In this document: piece by piece, positions 25,299 to 34,051 of the stretch
Position numbering within the stretch: the first letter of the stretch is position 1
Layout of the letters: each line of letters starts with the position of its first letter
From: Phenylobacterium deserti
GTDB taxonomy: Bacteria; Pseudomonadota; Alphaproteobacteria; Caulobacterales; Caulobacteraceae
NCBI RefSeq assembly: GCF_003254705.1
Contig: NZ_QFYR01000001.1
Location: 1,674,001 to 1,738,000 of the forward strand
Direction of reading: 5' to 3'
DNA: 64,000 nucleotides
Made by a program: the position numbers and the translations under genes
The notes under the pieces: model-generated
What the model was told of the DNA's origin: nothing
Database searches by the model: none
The model's input: the letters and a program-made list of their open reading frames with translations, nothing else

Positions 25299-26354
25299 GT
25301 GAGCCGGAACGACCGCACCGACCTGTTCGCCGCCGCCGTCGCGGCCCAGCGCGCCTTCGACTTCGAAGGGGCGGCAGGGCTCTTCGAACAGCTGCTGGAC
25401 GCCCGCCCGTTCGAGGCCGCCCACAACCTCGCCGTCATCCGCGTCCAGCAGGGGCGCACGGCCCAGGCCGAAGCCCTGTTCCGGCGCGCTCTCGCTCAAA
25501 AGCCGGACGCCCCTTGGACGCGGCTGGCGCTCGGCTCGCTGTATCTGCAGCAGGGGCGCTACGCGGAAGGATGGCCCCTCTATGAGGCCCGTCGCCAGGT
25601 TCCCGGCGAGGCGCGGGAGCCGCCGCACATCCTTCCCGATCTGCGAGCGCCCGAATGGCGCGGAGAGCCGATCGCCGGCAAGCGGCTGCTGGTGCTGCCC
25701 GAGCAGGGCTTCGGGGACGTCATCATGTTCTCGCGCTTCTTGGCGCAGCTTCGGTCCGCGGGCGCCGAACCGGTGCTGGCCGGCCTCCACAAGCCGCTGC
25801 AGCCTCTGTTCCCGGACGCCGTGGTGCTCCGGCGCTCGCAGCCCCCGCCTGAGGTGGACTTCTGGACCGTGCTGGGCTCGCTGCCCTTCCGGCTCAACGC
25901 GACGCTTGAGACGGTGCCGCCGCCGGGTGCGCTCGGCCCGTCCCGCCGCGGCGGCGGCGGTGTGGGCGTGATGGCCCGCGGCAACCCGAAGTTCGCCTAC
26001 GACTTCACCCGCTCCCTGCCGGCGGCGGCTGCGGAACGCCTGCTGGCGCTCGGCGCGGACCTCCATCCAGACAGCACCGGCGCCGCCGACTTCCGCCAGA
26101 CCGCCGAGATCATCGCCGGCCTCGATCTGGTGATCACCGTGGACACCGCCGTCGCCCATCTCGCCGGCTCCATGGGCACGCCGGTCTGGATCCTGCTGCC
26201 CGCCGTCAATCGCGACTGGCGGTGGCTCGAGGCGCGCGAGGACAGTCCCTGGTACCCCAGCGCCCGGCTGTTCCGGCAAGCCGGCCTCGGCGCCTGGGAC
26301 GCGCTGGTTGACCGCGTGGTTCGCGAAGCCTCGCGGGTTATTCGCGCCCCTTAG
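25299..26354 (+). CDS. TPR protein with GT9-like glycosyltransferase domain
   Basis: The 351-residue protein opens with two or three TPR units (about 1-100; AAHNLAVIRVQQGRTAQAE and TRLALGSLYLQQGRYAEGW). It continues into a glycosyltransferase-family-9-like fold: LLVLPEQGFGDVIMFSRFL in the middle, and ITVDTAVAHLAGSMGTPVW at the C-terminus, the usual nucleotide-sugar site. TPR-GT fusions of this kind act in flagellin or surface-polysaccharide modification. The GTG at 25299 is preferred because TPR similarity starts right after it; the upstream open frame overlaps the preceding gene. The acceptor is unknown. Confidence 0.85.
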   Translation: MSRNDRTDLFAAAVAAQRAFDFEGAAGLFEQLLDARPFEAAHNLAVIRVQQGRTAQAEALFRRALAQKPDAPWTRLALGSLYLQQGRYAEGWPLYEARRQVPGEAREPPHILPDLRAPEWRGEPIAGKRLLVLPEQGFGDVIMFSRFLAQLRSAGAEPVLAGLHKPLQPLFPDAVVLRRSQPPPEVDFWTVLGSLPFRLNATLETVPPPGALGPSRRGGGGVGVMARGNPKFAYDFTRSLPAAAAERLLALGADLHPDSTGAADFRQTAEIIAGLDLVITVDTAVAHLAGSMGTPVWILLPAVNRDWRWLEAREDSPWYPSARLFRQAGLGAWDALVDRVVREASRVIRAP

Positions 26355-26425
26355 GCATCCATGGGGCGGGGCCGCACGTATTGGGGAGCGTCGGGCGGTT
26401 AATCTAGATCAAGAAAGCGACACCC

Positions 26426-27466
26426 ATGTCCATTCTCGACCGCATGTTCGGCGGCGGCCACGACAAGCAGGGCGACAGCTCCAGTCCAATCGGCCACGCC
26501 GACAACGACATGCGGACCGTCCTCGAGACCTTCCTCGAGATGAACCCCCAGCCCACCGAGATGCTCACCGCCGAGGCCGCCCGCCAGCAGCCGACCCCCG
26601 CCGACGCCGCCCAGCGCATCCTGCGCGAGCGCCACCTCGACAAGGCCGCCGACCTCCAGGTCCTCACCCAGGACATCAAGATCCCCGGCGCCGCCGGCGA
26701 CCTCGAGGCCCGCATCTACAAGATGCACGAAAGCGACAAGCTCCACCCGGTGGTGCTGTATATTCACGGCGGCGGCTGGGTCATCGCCGACCTGAACGTC
26801 TACGACTCCAGCCCGCGTGCCATATCGAAGTTCGGCGACATCATCGTGGTGTCTGTACATTATCGACAAGCGCCGGAGCACAAGTTCCCCGCCGCTCACG
26901 ACGACGTCTACGCCGCCTACAAGTGGATCCGTGAGAACGCCCAGAGCTTCGGCGGCGACCCGCAGCGGGTGGCGGTGGTCGGCGAAAGCGCCGGCGGCAA
27001 CCTGGCCCTCAACGTCGCCATCCGGGCCCGGGACGAAGGCGCGCCCGCGCCGGCCCACGTCGTGGCGGTCTACCCTATTGCCGCCGGCTCGACCGACAGC
27101 CCTTCCTATCGCGAGTGGGCCGAAGCCAAGCCGCTCAACAAGGCCATGATGCAGTGGTTCTTCGAGCACTACCTGAACGGCCCGCAGGAACTCTCTGACC
27201 CGCGGATCGACCTGGTAAACGCCGACCTCCGCGGCCTGCCAGGCGTCACCGTCATCAACGCCGAAATCGACCCGCTCTGTTCAGAGGGCGAACTGCTGGC
27301 CGAGCGGCTGGAAGCCCAGGGCGTGGACGTGCGCCACAAGACCTTCCACGGCGTCACCCACGAGTTCTTCGGCATGGGCTTGGTGGTCAAGGACGCCGCC
27401 GCGGCCGAGACCTTCGCGGTGCACGAGCTGAAGCGAGCCTTCGGGACCGCCATCCTGCCGATCTGA
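26426..27466 (+). CDS. Alpha/beta hydrolase (acetyl-esterase/HSL family)
   Basis: The 346-residue protein has the hormone-sensitive-lipase-type motifs: oxyanion HGGGW at 114-118 and nucleophile GESAGG with Ser188. The acid lies in VINAEIDPLCSEG near 275 and the catalytic His in HGVTHEFFGMG near 313. The N-terminal 70 residues form a cap. No signal peptide is seen, so it is a cytoplasmic esterase or lactonase for small carboxyl esters. It stands alone, ending 48 bases from the convergent TpsB gene with a strong hairpin between them. Confidence 0.9.
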   Translation: MSILDRMFGGGHDKQGDSSSPIGHADNDMRTVLETFLEMNPQPTEMLTAEAARQQPTPADAAQRILRERHLDKAADLQVLTQDIKIPGAAGDLEARIYKMHESDKLHPVVLYIHGGGWVIADLNVYDSSPRAISKFGDIIVVSVHYRQAPEHKFPAAHDDVYAAYKWIRENAQSFGGDPQRVAVVGESAGGNLALNVAIRARDEGAPAPAHVVAVYPIAAGSTDSPSYREWAEAKPLNKAMMQWFFEHYLNGPQELSDPRIDLVNADLRGLPGVTVINAEIDPLCSEGELLAERLEAQGVDVRHKTFHGVTHEFFGMGLVVKDAAAAETFAVHELKRAFGTAILPI

Positions 27467-27474
27467 TGAAGCCG

Positions 27475-27512
27475 AGCCGCGCCTTGCCTTCCCGCGGAGG
27501 CGAGGCGCGGCT
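27475..27512. terminator. Bidirectional terminator-like hairpin
   Basis: Two 14-base arms pair (one G-U allowed) around a 10-base loop, filling the 48-base gap between two convergent genes. There is no T-tract on either side, so it may act as a weak or Rho-assisted terminator for both, or as an mRNA-end stabiliser. Confidence 0.6.
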
Positions 27513-27514
27513 GC

Positions 27515-29107
27515 TCAGAAGCCTGCGCTCAAGGCGACGAAGGTGCGCCAATCCTTGTCGCCCGCCAGGTAAGGCGTGCGGGTAAGCGGCCGCGCCGCCT
27601 CCAGGCGCAGGGTCGCCTTGTTTGCGAAGCTCAGGCGTGTCCCGACGCCGGCTGAGGCGAGAGCAGCGCTCTCGAAGCCCGGCGAAGCGTCCTTGCGCCA
27701 GACCTTGGCGGCGTCGGCGAAGGCGTACAGCTGGAAGAAGTTGAGGGCCGCGCCGGGCGGGTCGAAGCCGAAGCGCAGTTCGGCCAAGGTGGCGAGGCCC
27801 TTCTCGCCTGAGATCTCGGCATAGTTATAGGCGCGGCCGTAGGGAGAGCCTCCGGCTGTGAACTCTTCGGACGCGAGCAGCGGATCGTCGGTCCACTGAC
27901 CATCGGCCTGCACGTACACCCCGGTGCGGCGTCCGAGGTCCCGGTAATGTGAGCCGTGCAGGTTCAGCTTCCAGAACTGGGCGTCGGCGTCCCAGCGCGA
28001 GCGGTTCGCACCAGGCCGGTCGCTGGCCCCCAGCGCGTCCAATCCGGTTGAAACCTGCGCAAAGCCGGTGGTGGTCCGTCCATCAGCCGAGCGGGTCGCG
28101 AACACCGAGCCGCGCAGGACGCGCAGATCGTCCTGATACCCGCCATACTGCGCCCAATCCTGCTTCACGCGCGTCCCGTCCAGGCCAAAAGCCGCCCAGA
28201 CGGCATGCCGGCGACCGCGCGATAGGGGGTGCGACAGGCGCACGCTCGCGGCGCGATGCTCGTTGCCGAACACCGCTCCGATATCGTTCGCCGAATCTCG
28301 AGCTTGAGCGGCGGAGCCGCGGATCGTCAGGCTGCCGCCCGTGGCCAGAGGGTAGGCGTAGGAGAGCTCGGCCTGACTGAACTCCCGGGGATCTTCCGGC
28401 ACGATCAGCGCGGAAACCGCCAACTGATCACCGGCGACGAACGCTGAGTTGGCGGCCAGCCGTCCGTAGGCCTGCCAAGGCCCCGCGGAGGGAGCGCCGC
28501 GATTGTCGATGTAAAGGCTGCCGGTCCACAGTTGGCGGTCGGCTTGGACGACCAGCCGATGCTGCGCCGGATCGTCCAGCACGGGTTCGAGCTGGGTGCG
28601 AAGCTTGAAGCCCGGCCGATCGGTGGCGAGGGTCAGGCGGCGATCGAGATCGGCCAGACGCAGGGGGCGGGCGTCCGTCACCCCGTCCAGCAAGGTCGAT
28701 ACGGCTGGGGCTGTGCGGCCGGTCACCTGCAACTCGCTGATCCGGCCTTCGTAGACAACCAGGCGAACCATGCCTTCCGGCCCGGTCTGCGGCGGCACCA
28801 CGGCGCGGGCCAGGAAGTAGCCGTCCGAGCGGTATTTGTCCGTGATCGCTTGGGCGATGCGCACGAGGTCGTCCATGGACACCTCTCGCGTCAGGTCGTC
28901 AGCGTAAAGCGGCGCAAGGTCCTTCAACGGATAGGCGGAAACGCCGTCAATGGTCACGCCCATCAGGACGAAGCAGGGCTCCGCACGCGTCGCGGCACAG
29001 CCGGAATCCGGAGCGCCGCTGTCAGCCGCCGCCGGCGCGCCGATGGTGATGGCGAGCGCCGCCATCACCGTCCCCGCCTGCCTGAAGCTCCTGCTCACTC
29101 GCGCCAC
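27515..29107 (-). CDS. Two-partner secretion transporter (TpsB; FhaC/ShlB family)
   Basis: The 530-residue protein has a signal peptide (about 1-27, ending GAPAAA). A POTRA domain (about 35-125) follows; DLVRIAQAITDKYRSDGYFL and VRLVVYEGRISELQVTG are typical. The C-terminal 16-strand-type beta-barrel reaches the final Phe (ALSAGF). FhaC/ShlB proteins export a single large TpsA substrate across the outer membrane. The GTG at 29107 is chosen for AAGG six bases upstream and a good signal peptide; other starts lie at 29098 and 29176. No TpsA gene is adjacent; instead it diverges from the FecR-repeat gene. Confidence 0.88.
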   Translation of the reverse strand: MARVSRSFRQAGTVMAALAITIGAPAAADSGAPDSGCAATRAEPCFVLMGVTIDGVSAYPLKDLAPLYADDLTREVSMDDLVRIAQAITDKYRSDGYFLARAVVPPQTGPEGMVRLVVYEGRISELQVTGRTAPAVSTLLDGVTDARPLRLADLDRRLTLATDRPGFKLRTQLEPVLDDPAQHRLVVQADRQLWTGSLYIDNRGAPSAGPWQAYGRLAANSAFVAGDQLAVSALIVPEDPREFSQAELSYAYPLATGGSLTIRGSAAQARDSANDIGAVFGNEHRAASVRLSHPLSRGRRHAVWAAFGLDGTRVKQDWAQYGGYQDDLRVLRGSVFATRSADGRTTTGFAQVSTGLDALGASDRPGANRSRWDADAQFWKLNLHGSHYRDLGRRTGVYVQADGQWTDDPLLASEEFTAGGSPYGRAYNYAEISGEKGLATLAELRFGFDPPGAALNFFQLYAFADAAKVWRKDASPGFESAALASAGVGTRLSFANKATLRLEAARPLTRTPYLAGDKDWRTFVALSAGF

Positions 29108-29273
29108 GTGCAACCTTGGTAAATAGATCAGTAAGCATAGATCCTGCCATGACGAGGTAAAGTTCGAGCTAACCAAAATAAAAAAACAAGTGTTAGCGGG
29201 CTATTAGCCGTGACGTGTCATGTCGGGTGAGTATTTGCGAAATTCGCCGCCAAATCCTTGATTGGATCCGCCC
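29108..29273. promoter_or_regulatory. AT-rich divergent promoter region with inverted repeats
   Basis: This 166-base gap is far AT-richer than its surroundings, with an A-run near 29175-29187. It contains an inverted repeat GCTAAC (29168-29173) / GTTAGC (29192-29197) and, partly overlapping the downstream side, the palindrome GGCTA-T-TAGCC (29199-29209). These sit midway between the TpsB and FecR genes and are good candidates for a shared operator. AT-rich islands are also preferred by MucR. Confidence 0.5.
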
Positions 29274-31154
29274 ATGTCTAACATCCGCTACACCCTTTCT
29301 GCGGCGTTCACGTCGGTGATCATCTTCAGCGCCACGGCGACCCTAGCGGCGGAGTGGAAGCTGGTGGAAGTCAGCGGAACCGTCCGGGTGACTGCGCCTG
29401 GCCGCGCGCCGGCTCCCGCGGTCGCCAACCAGACGGTGCCGGTGGGCGCCGACATCACCACCGCCGCTGGCGGGCGGGCCGCCCTCTTCAACGGGGCGCA
29501 ACGGATCGTTGTGGGCGCGAACAGTCGGATGACGGTCGCGCCGCCGGAGACCCCCGGCATGGTTCGCATCGTGCAGGACCTGGGCTCCATCATGTTCCAG
29601 GTCGACAAGCAGCCGTCCAAGCACTTCCGCGTGGACACGCCGTTGTTGGCGGCCATCGTGAAGGGCACCACCTTCAGCGTGAACGTCGGGCCGTTGTCCG
29701 ATGCCGTGCATGTGGCCGAGGGTCTGGTGGAGGTGCGGCCGAACGGCGGCGGCGGCGCCGCGGACATTGCGGCGGGCGCTACCGGCGTCGTTACGCGTGA
29801 AGCGCCTGGCGCGGTGACCAAGACTACGCCCTCCGTCCAGGCGGCGCCGGAAGCGGCCAGCAACGTCACGCCTCTGAACTATGCGGCTGTCTCCGACGGT
29901 CTCGTGCAGGCGGCGCCGACGTCTGCATCTGCGGCGGCTGCGTCCGCTGTGCGTACGGAGACCGGCGCGACGCCCACAACCAGCGCCGACGCGTCCACCC
30001 GTGCAGGCGATGTCACCTCGCCCGGCGCGTCCATCACTGACACCCCGGCAGCCCGACTTGCCCAGCTGCAGTCCGCACCAACGCTCCAGGCGGCTGGGGA
30101 GGTGGCGGCTTCCGGGCCGGGGCCCGGCAACGCGAACCCTGGAAACGGCGCCCAGCCGCCCATCACCTCGCCCGCAGCGACCACCGGGCAGGCGCCGGGC
30201 GACCAGATCGCTCCGGCTCCGGTGGGCAGCGGCGCAAGCGGGAACAATCTGGGTGGCGCACCTGCTCCGGCTGCCGATCCGCGTCCTGTGACGGTTCCGC
30301 CAACTGAAGCCAACGCGTCCGCCGGGGGCGTGGTCACGCTGCCCGCCCAAGCAGGTAACAACAATGGTGTCGGCCTAGGGGTCGGCGGCACGCCGCCGGG
30401 CCAGGGCGGCCGGCCTCAGGGCTCCGGAAACGATGCGCCAGCCGGTCAGGTCGGCTCCGGCCCAGCCGGCCCTGTGGGGTCGGGCAATGGCGTCGGCCCG
30501 GGCGCCGCTCCGCCCACCGCCGCTCCGGGAAATGGCCAAGGACCCTCGGCGAAACCGGAGAACGGCGCCGGGCCAGGCAATAGCGGCGTGGGTGTCGGGG
30601 GCGGCGGCGCGCCGCCCGGGCATGCGGCTGAAGGCCCCGGTCGCGGCGGTCCGTCGGCCGGAGATCCCCTCGGCGGCCAAGGTCCGGCTACGAACCCGGG
30701 CGCCGGCAACGGCAACGGCATCGGCGTCGGCCATGGGAACGGCGTGGGCGTCGGCGGCACGCCGCCTGGTCATGCAGGCGAAGCCAACGGCGGCGGCGCT
30801 CCGCCAGCTGGAGATCCCCCCGCCGGCGGAGGTCCGGCTGCGAACCCAGGCGCCGGAAACGGCAACGGCCACGGGAATGGCGTGGGCGTCGGCGGCACGC
30901 CGCCGGGGCACGCGAACCAGGGCTCCGGCGGCGGCGCTCCGCCGGCTGGAGATTCCCCCATTGGCCAAGGTCCGGCTGCGCCCCCAGGGAACGGCAACGG
31001 GAACGGCAATGGCGTGGGTGCCGGCGGCACGCCGCCGGGGCATGGCGGCAACGGCAACGGCAACGCTAGCGCCGGTCCTGAGCCGGTCGGACCTGGGGCC
31101 GGTGATGGACCGGACGTGCCCGGCAAGGGCAAGGGCGGCGGCAAGAACGGGTGA
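29274..31154 (+). CDS. FecR-domain protein with Gly/Asn/Pro repeat tail
   Basis: The 626-residue protein has a signal peptide (cleaved near 26, ATLAA). A FecR-type domain (about 29-175) follows, with the family hallmark VDTPLLAAIVKGTTFSV at 120-136. The remaining 450 residues are low complexity: a Thr/Ala/Pro stretch, then repeated blocks built on VGVGGTPPGH and GAGNGNGNG, ending in a Lys/Gly tail. There is no membrane segment, so it is a periplasmic, secreted or surface protein, not a classical FecR anti-sigma anchor. The ATG of the next gene overlaps its TGA (TGATG), so it is coupled to the CHASE2 kinase. It diverges from the TpsB gene. Confidence 0.85.
   Translation: MSNIRYTLSAAFTSVIIFSATATLAAEWKLVEVSGTVRVTAPGRAPAPAVANQTVPVGADITTAAGGRAALFNGAQRIVVGANSRMTVAPPETPGMVRIVQDLGSIMFQVDKQPSKHFRVDTPLLAAIVKGTTFSVNVGPLSDAVHVAEGLVEVRPNGGGGAADIAAGATGVVTREAPGAVTKTTPSVQAAPEAASNVTPLNYAAVSDGLVQAAPTSASAAAASAVRTETGATPTTSADASTRAGDVTSPGASITDTPAARLAQLQSAPTLQAAGEVAASGPGPGNANPGNGAQPPITSPAATTGQAPGDQIAPAPVGSGASGNNLGGAPAPAADPRPVTVPPTEANASAGGVVTLPAQAGNNNGVGLGVGGTPPGQGGRPQGSGNDAPAGQVGSGPAGPVGSGNGVGPGAAPPTAAPGNGQGPSAKPENGAGPGNSGVGVGGGGAPPGHAAEGPGRGGPSAGDPLGGQGPATNPGAGNGNGIGVGHGNGVGVGGTPPGHAGEANGGGAPPAGDPPAGGGPAANPGAGNGNGHGNGVGVGGTPPGHANQGSGGGAPPAGDSPIGQGPAAPPGNGNGNGNGVGAGGTPPGHGGNGNGNASAGPEPVGPGAGDGPDVPGKGKGGGKNG
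30588..31070 (+). repeat. In-frame tandem repeats in FecR protein tail
   Basis: Four related blocks start with V-G-V/A-G-G-x-P-P-G-H near 30588, 30744, 30882 and 31014, spaced 156, 138 and 132 bases (52, 46 and 44 codons). An earlier diverged copy lies near 30370. Unequal spacing in multiples of three points to expansion and contraction under coding constraint. Confidence 0.8.
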
Positions 31155-33493
31155 TGTCGCCGAAACGCTCGGCCGTGCGCCAGACTCCGCTCTGGCTCGC
31201 GCGGTGGCTGGAGACGGCGCAACGCCTCGCTGGGCTGCTCGCCATCCTGGCGATCGTCGGCGGTGCGATGTTCTCCGGCGCGCTGCGGCCGCTCGATGAC
31301 GCCTTCGCTGGGCTGCGCTTCCGGCTGCTCGGGCGAGCCGTCAGCCAGGCGATCACCGTTGTCGAGATCGACACCACCAGCCTGAGGGCTGCGGGTCGCT
31401 GGCCTTGGCCCCGCGATCGCTACGCCGTTGCGATACGCAACCTGCAAGCGGCCGGTGCAAACCTAGTCGCCTTCGATGTGGATTTCAGCGCCCCTTCGTC
31501 GGACCCGGCGGACCTTGGCCTGCAGCAGGCGATCGGGGCGCAGCCGGGAACGGTGGTGCTGTCCACCTTCGTCCAGCAGCGATCCCGATATGGCCGCGAC
31601 ACCACCGAAAGCGCGCCGCTGAGCAGTCTTGCGGCTGAGGCGCTTCTGGCCACCGTGAACGTGCCCGTCGATCCTGATGGCAAGGTTCGCCGCTATGCCT
31701 ACGGCTTCGCCTCTTCGGATGGCGTCCGGCCGTCGATGGGCGCGACGCTCGCCGGATCGACGCCTGGACGGCAAGGCGCCTTCACGCTCGACTACGGCAT
31801 CCGGATCGAAGCCGTGAGCCGGCTGAGCTTCGATGACGTCTACCAAGGACGTTTCGATCCCGCGTTGGTGCGTGGTCGCACGATCCTCATCGGGGCAACC
31901 GCTCTGGAGCTTGGCGATGAGTTCGCGACCCCCCGTTTCGGCACCCTCCCCGGTGTGCTGGTCCATGCGCTGGCGTCCGAAAGTCTCAGAAGCGGCCGCG
32001 ACCTCCAGCGTCTTCACCCGCTCGCCATCCTGTTGATCGCGGGCATCGTGGTCGTCCTCCTGCGGCCGAGACGCACAGCCTTCTCCCTGGCACGGCTTCT
32101 GGGCGCCCATTTGGCCGTGGCCAGCCTGGCGATCGGGCTTCCGCTGGTCCTGCAGGCGGTGGCGCCGGTTGTCATCGATGTGACGCCGATCCTGCTGGGT
32201 CAGGTTTTGGTGCTCATCATGGCCGTACGCGTCGAGCTGAGAGGCCGCGCTCGGGCTGTGGTTGAAGCGCGCGAGGCTCACCTGCTGGAACTGGCTCAGC
32301 ACATGCGCCGCAGCCGGAACAAGATCCGTCGCGCCAACAAGAAGCTGCGCGTCGCCAACGCGGCCCTGGACAAGGCCCTACAGGCCAGAACCGAGTTCCT
32401 GGCCTCCACCAGCCATGAGATCCGCACTCCGCTGAACGGCATCCTCGGCATGACGCAGGTCATCCTCGCGGACCGCCGGCTTGATCCGGCCGTGCGCGAG
32501 AAGGTCGACGTGGTGCACAGCGCGGGCGAGTCCATGCTGGCGCTCGTCGACGACATCCTGGACGTGGCCAAGATCGAGAGCGGCAACCTCGTCGTGGCGC
32601 CTGTCGAGATGGATCTCCACAAGCTCCTGGAAGACGCCGGGCGCCTGTGGTCCGCCAAGGCCGACGAGAAGGGCGTCCGGTTGCTCGTCGAGAGGGGCGA
32701 CACGCCCGCTTGGATCCGCCACGACGTCATGCGTCTGCGGCAGGTCGTGTCCAACCTGCTGTCGAACGCCATCAAGTTCACGGCGGCGGGCCAGATCGTC
32801 CTGCGCGCCGGGCTCGCCGGCGACGACGCGCTGGTCGTCGAAGTCGCTGACACCGGGATCGGCATCCCGCCGGACAAGCTCGTCGAGATCTTCGAGCCGT
32901 TCCGTCAGGTGGACGGCAGCGTCACACGCAACTACGGCGGCACCGGCCTTGGGCTGGCGATCTCGCGTCGCCTGGCGCACGCGATGGGCGGCGAGCTTTC
33001 TGTTGAGAGCACCCTCGGAGCCGGCTCTGTCTTCCGCATTCGCTTGCCCTTGAACGCCGTTTCCGGACGGACCATCACCTCGGCGTCAGGCGGTGGAGTG
33101 CTGCTGGTCGACGCCAACCCTTTGACGCAGAGCGTGCTGAAGGCCGCCTTGGCTCCTCACTTCGGATCGCTCGAAGTCGCGGGAGACTTGGAGGAAGCGG
33201 CCGCGCTCCTGAGAACTCAAGCTTTCCAACTGCTCGTGGCAGACGGCGCCGTTGTATCGCAGGCAGGTTCGGTCGAGGGGCGCCTGGCCGAGTTGGTCGC
33301 ACGAGCAGGGGGAGCGCGTCTTGTCGTGCTTTGGGCCGGCCCTTCTGAGATGCAGCCCAAGTTGCTGGCCGCTGGCGCTGACCATGTTGCGCAGAAACCG
33401 ATACGCACCGTCGATCTGGTGGCCAGCTTGAAGGCGCTCTGCGAGCTCCGGCCCCCGACGCCAGCTCGGCCGGAACCTGTTAGCGCCCTGTAA
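31154..33493 (+). CDS. CHASE2 hybrid sensor histidine kinase
   Basis: The 779-residue protein has membrane segment 1 at 24-45 and a periplasmic CHASE2 sensor (about 46-285; PWPRDRYAVAIRNLQAAGA, FDVDFS). Three more membrane segments (288-303, 315-337, 343-360) and a coiled coil (362-412) follow. The kinase core has HisKA with His421 in TSHEIRTPLNGILGM and HATPase_c (N536, DTGIGI, GGTGLGLAI). The C-terminal receiver (about 648-765) is divergent: Asp653 and Asp697 and Lys748 are present, but the second acidic residue is replaced by Ala. It starts inside the stop of the FecR gene and is followed by a free receiver protein. Confidence 0.92.
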   Translation: MSPKRSAVRQTPLWLARWLETAQRLAGLLAILAIVGGAMFSGALRPLDDAFAGLRFRLLGRAVSQAITVVEIDTTSLRAAGRWPWPRDRYAVAIRNLQAAGANLVAFDVDFSAPSSDPADLGLQQAIGAQPGTVVLSTFVQQRSRYGRDTTESAPLSSLAAEALLATVNVPVDPDGKVRRYAYGFASSDGVRPSMGATLAGSTPGRQGAFTLDYGIRIEAVSRLSFDDVYQGRFDPALVRGRTILIGATALELGDEFATPRFGTLPGVLVHALASESLRSGRDLQRLHPLAILLIAGIVVVLLRPRRTAFSLARLLGAHLAVASLAIGLPLVLQAVAPVVIDVTPILLGQVLVLIMAVRVELRGRARAVVEAREAHLLELAQHMRRSRNKIRRANKKLRVANAALDKALQARTEFLASTSHEIRTPLNGILGMTQVILADRRLDPAVREKVDVVHSAGESMLALVDDILDVAKIESGNLVVAPVEMDLHKLLEDAGRLWSAKADEKGVRLLVERGDTPAWIRHDVMRLRQVVSNLLSNAIKFTAAGQIVLRAGLAGDDALVVEVADTGIGIPPDKLVEIFEPFRQVDGSVTRNYGGTGLGLAISRRLAHAMGGELSVESTLGAGSVFRIRLPLNAVSGRTITSASGGGVLLVDANPLTQSVLKAALAPHFGSLEVAGDLEEAAALLRTQAFQLLVADGAVVSQAGSVEGRLAELVARAGGARLVVLWAGPSEMQPKLLAAGADHVAQKPIRTVDLVASLKALCELRPPTPARPEPVSAL

Positions 33494-33535
33494 GTCATCT
33501 GGCCGTAAGCTCGCGCAGAGGCGGAGGAATTTCGG

Positions 33536-33931
33536 ATGCGCGTCCTGTTTGTCGACGACAACGCCATCAACCGCACGGTGGTGAAGGGGATGCTTGAGCC
33601 GAGCGGCGTCGAGGTCGCGGAGGCTGAGGACGCCCAGTCAGGCTTGGCCATGATCGAACTGGGCGACTACGCGCTGATCCTCATGGACCTGCGGATGCCG
33701 GGCATGGACGGTCTTTCGGCCATCCGACGCATTCGCGCGCGCGCCGATGCGAAGGCTAGGCTGCCTATCATCGTGGTCACAGCCGATGACGCGCCTGACA
33801 TTCGTCAGCAGGCCCAAGCCGCCGGCGCGGACGATCTGCTGCAGAAGCCGGTGCAGATGGCGAAGCTATTCGAAACAATCGGCCGCGTCTTGGCGGCCCG
33901 CACAGACGAGGACGCCGTCCTGCTGGCCTGA
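33536..33931 (+). CDS. Single-domain response regulator
   Basis: The 131-residue protein is a bare receiver: acidic pair Asp7/Asp8 (VLFVDDNAINR), phospho-acceptor Asp51 in LILMDLRMPGMDG, Thr82-type switch in VVTADD and Lys104 in LLQKPV. It has no output domain. GGAGG lies 10 bases before the ATG. It follows the CHASE2 hybrid kinase by 42 bases and is likely its phosphorelay partner, taking phosphate from His421 directly or via an Hpt protein not seen here. Confidence 0.93.
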   Translation: MRVLFVDDNAINRTVVKGMLEPSGVEVAEAEDAQSGLAMIELGDYALILMDLRMPGMDGLSAIRRIRARADAKARLPIIVVTADDAPDIRQQAQAAGADDLLQKPVQMAKLFETIGRVLAARTDEDAVLLA

Positions 33932-34051
33932 GGCGGAAGCTCGGCCGCAATTCAGAAATTTACGCGTCTTTTGGGCTTGTTATCGGTAACAAGGTTGCGT
34001 CGCTTGTTGTGCCTTGCCAGGGTCTCAGTCCTCAGGGATCGGGGGCTCGGT

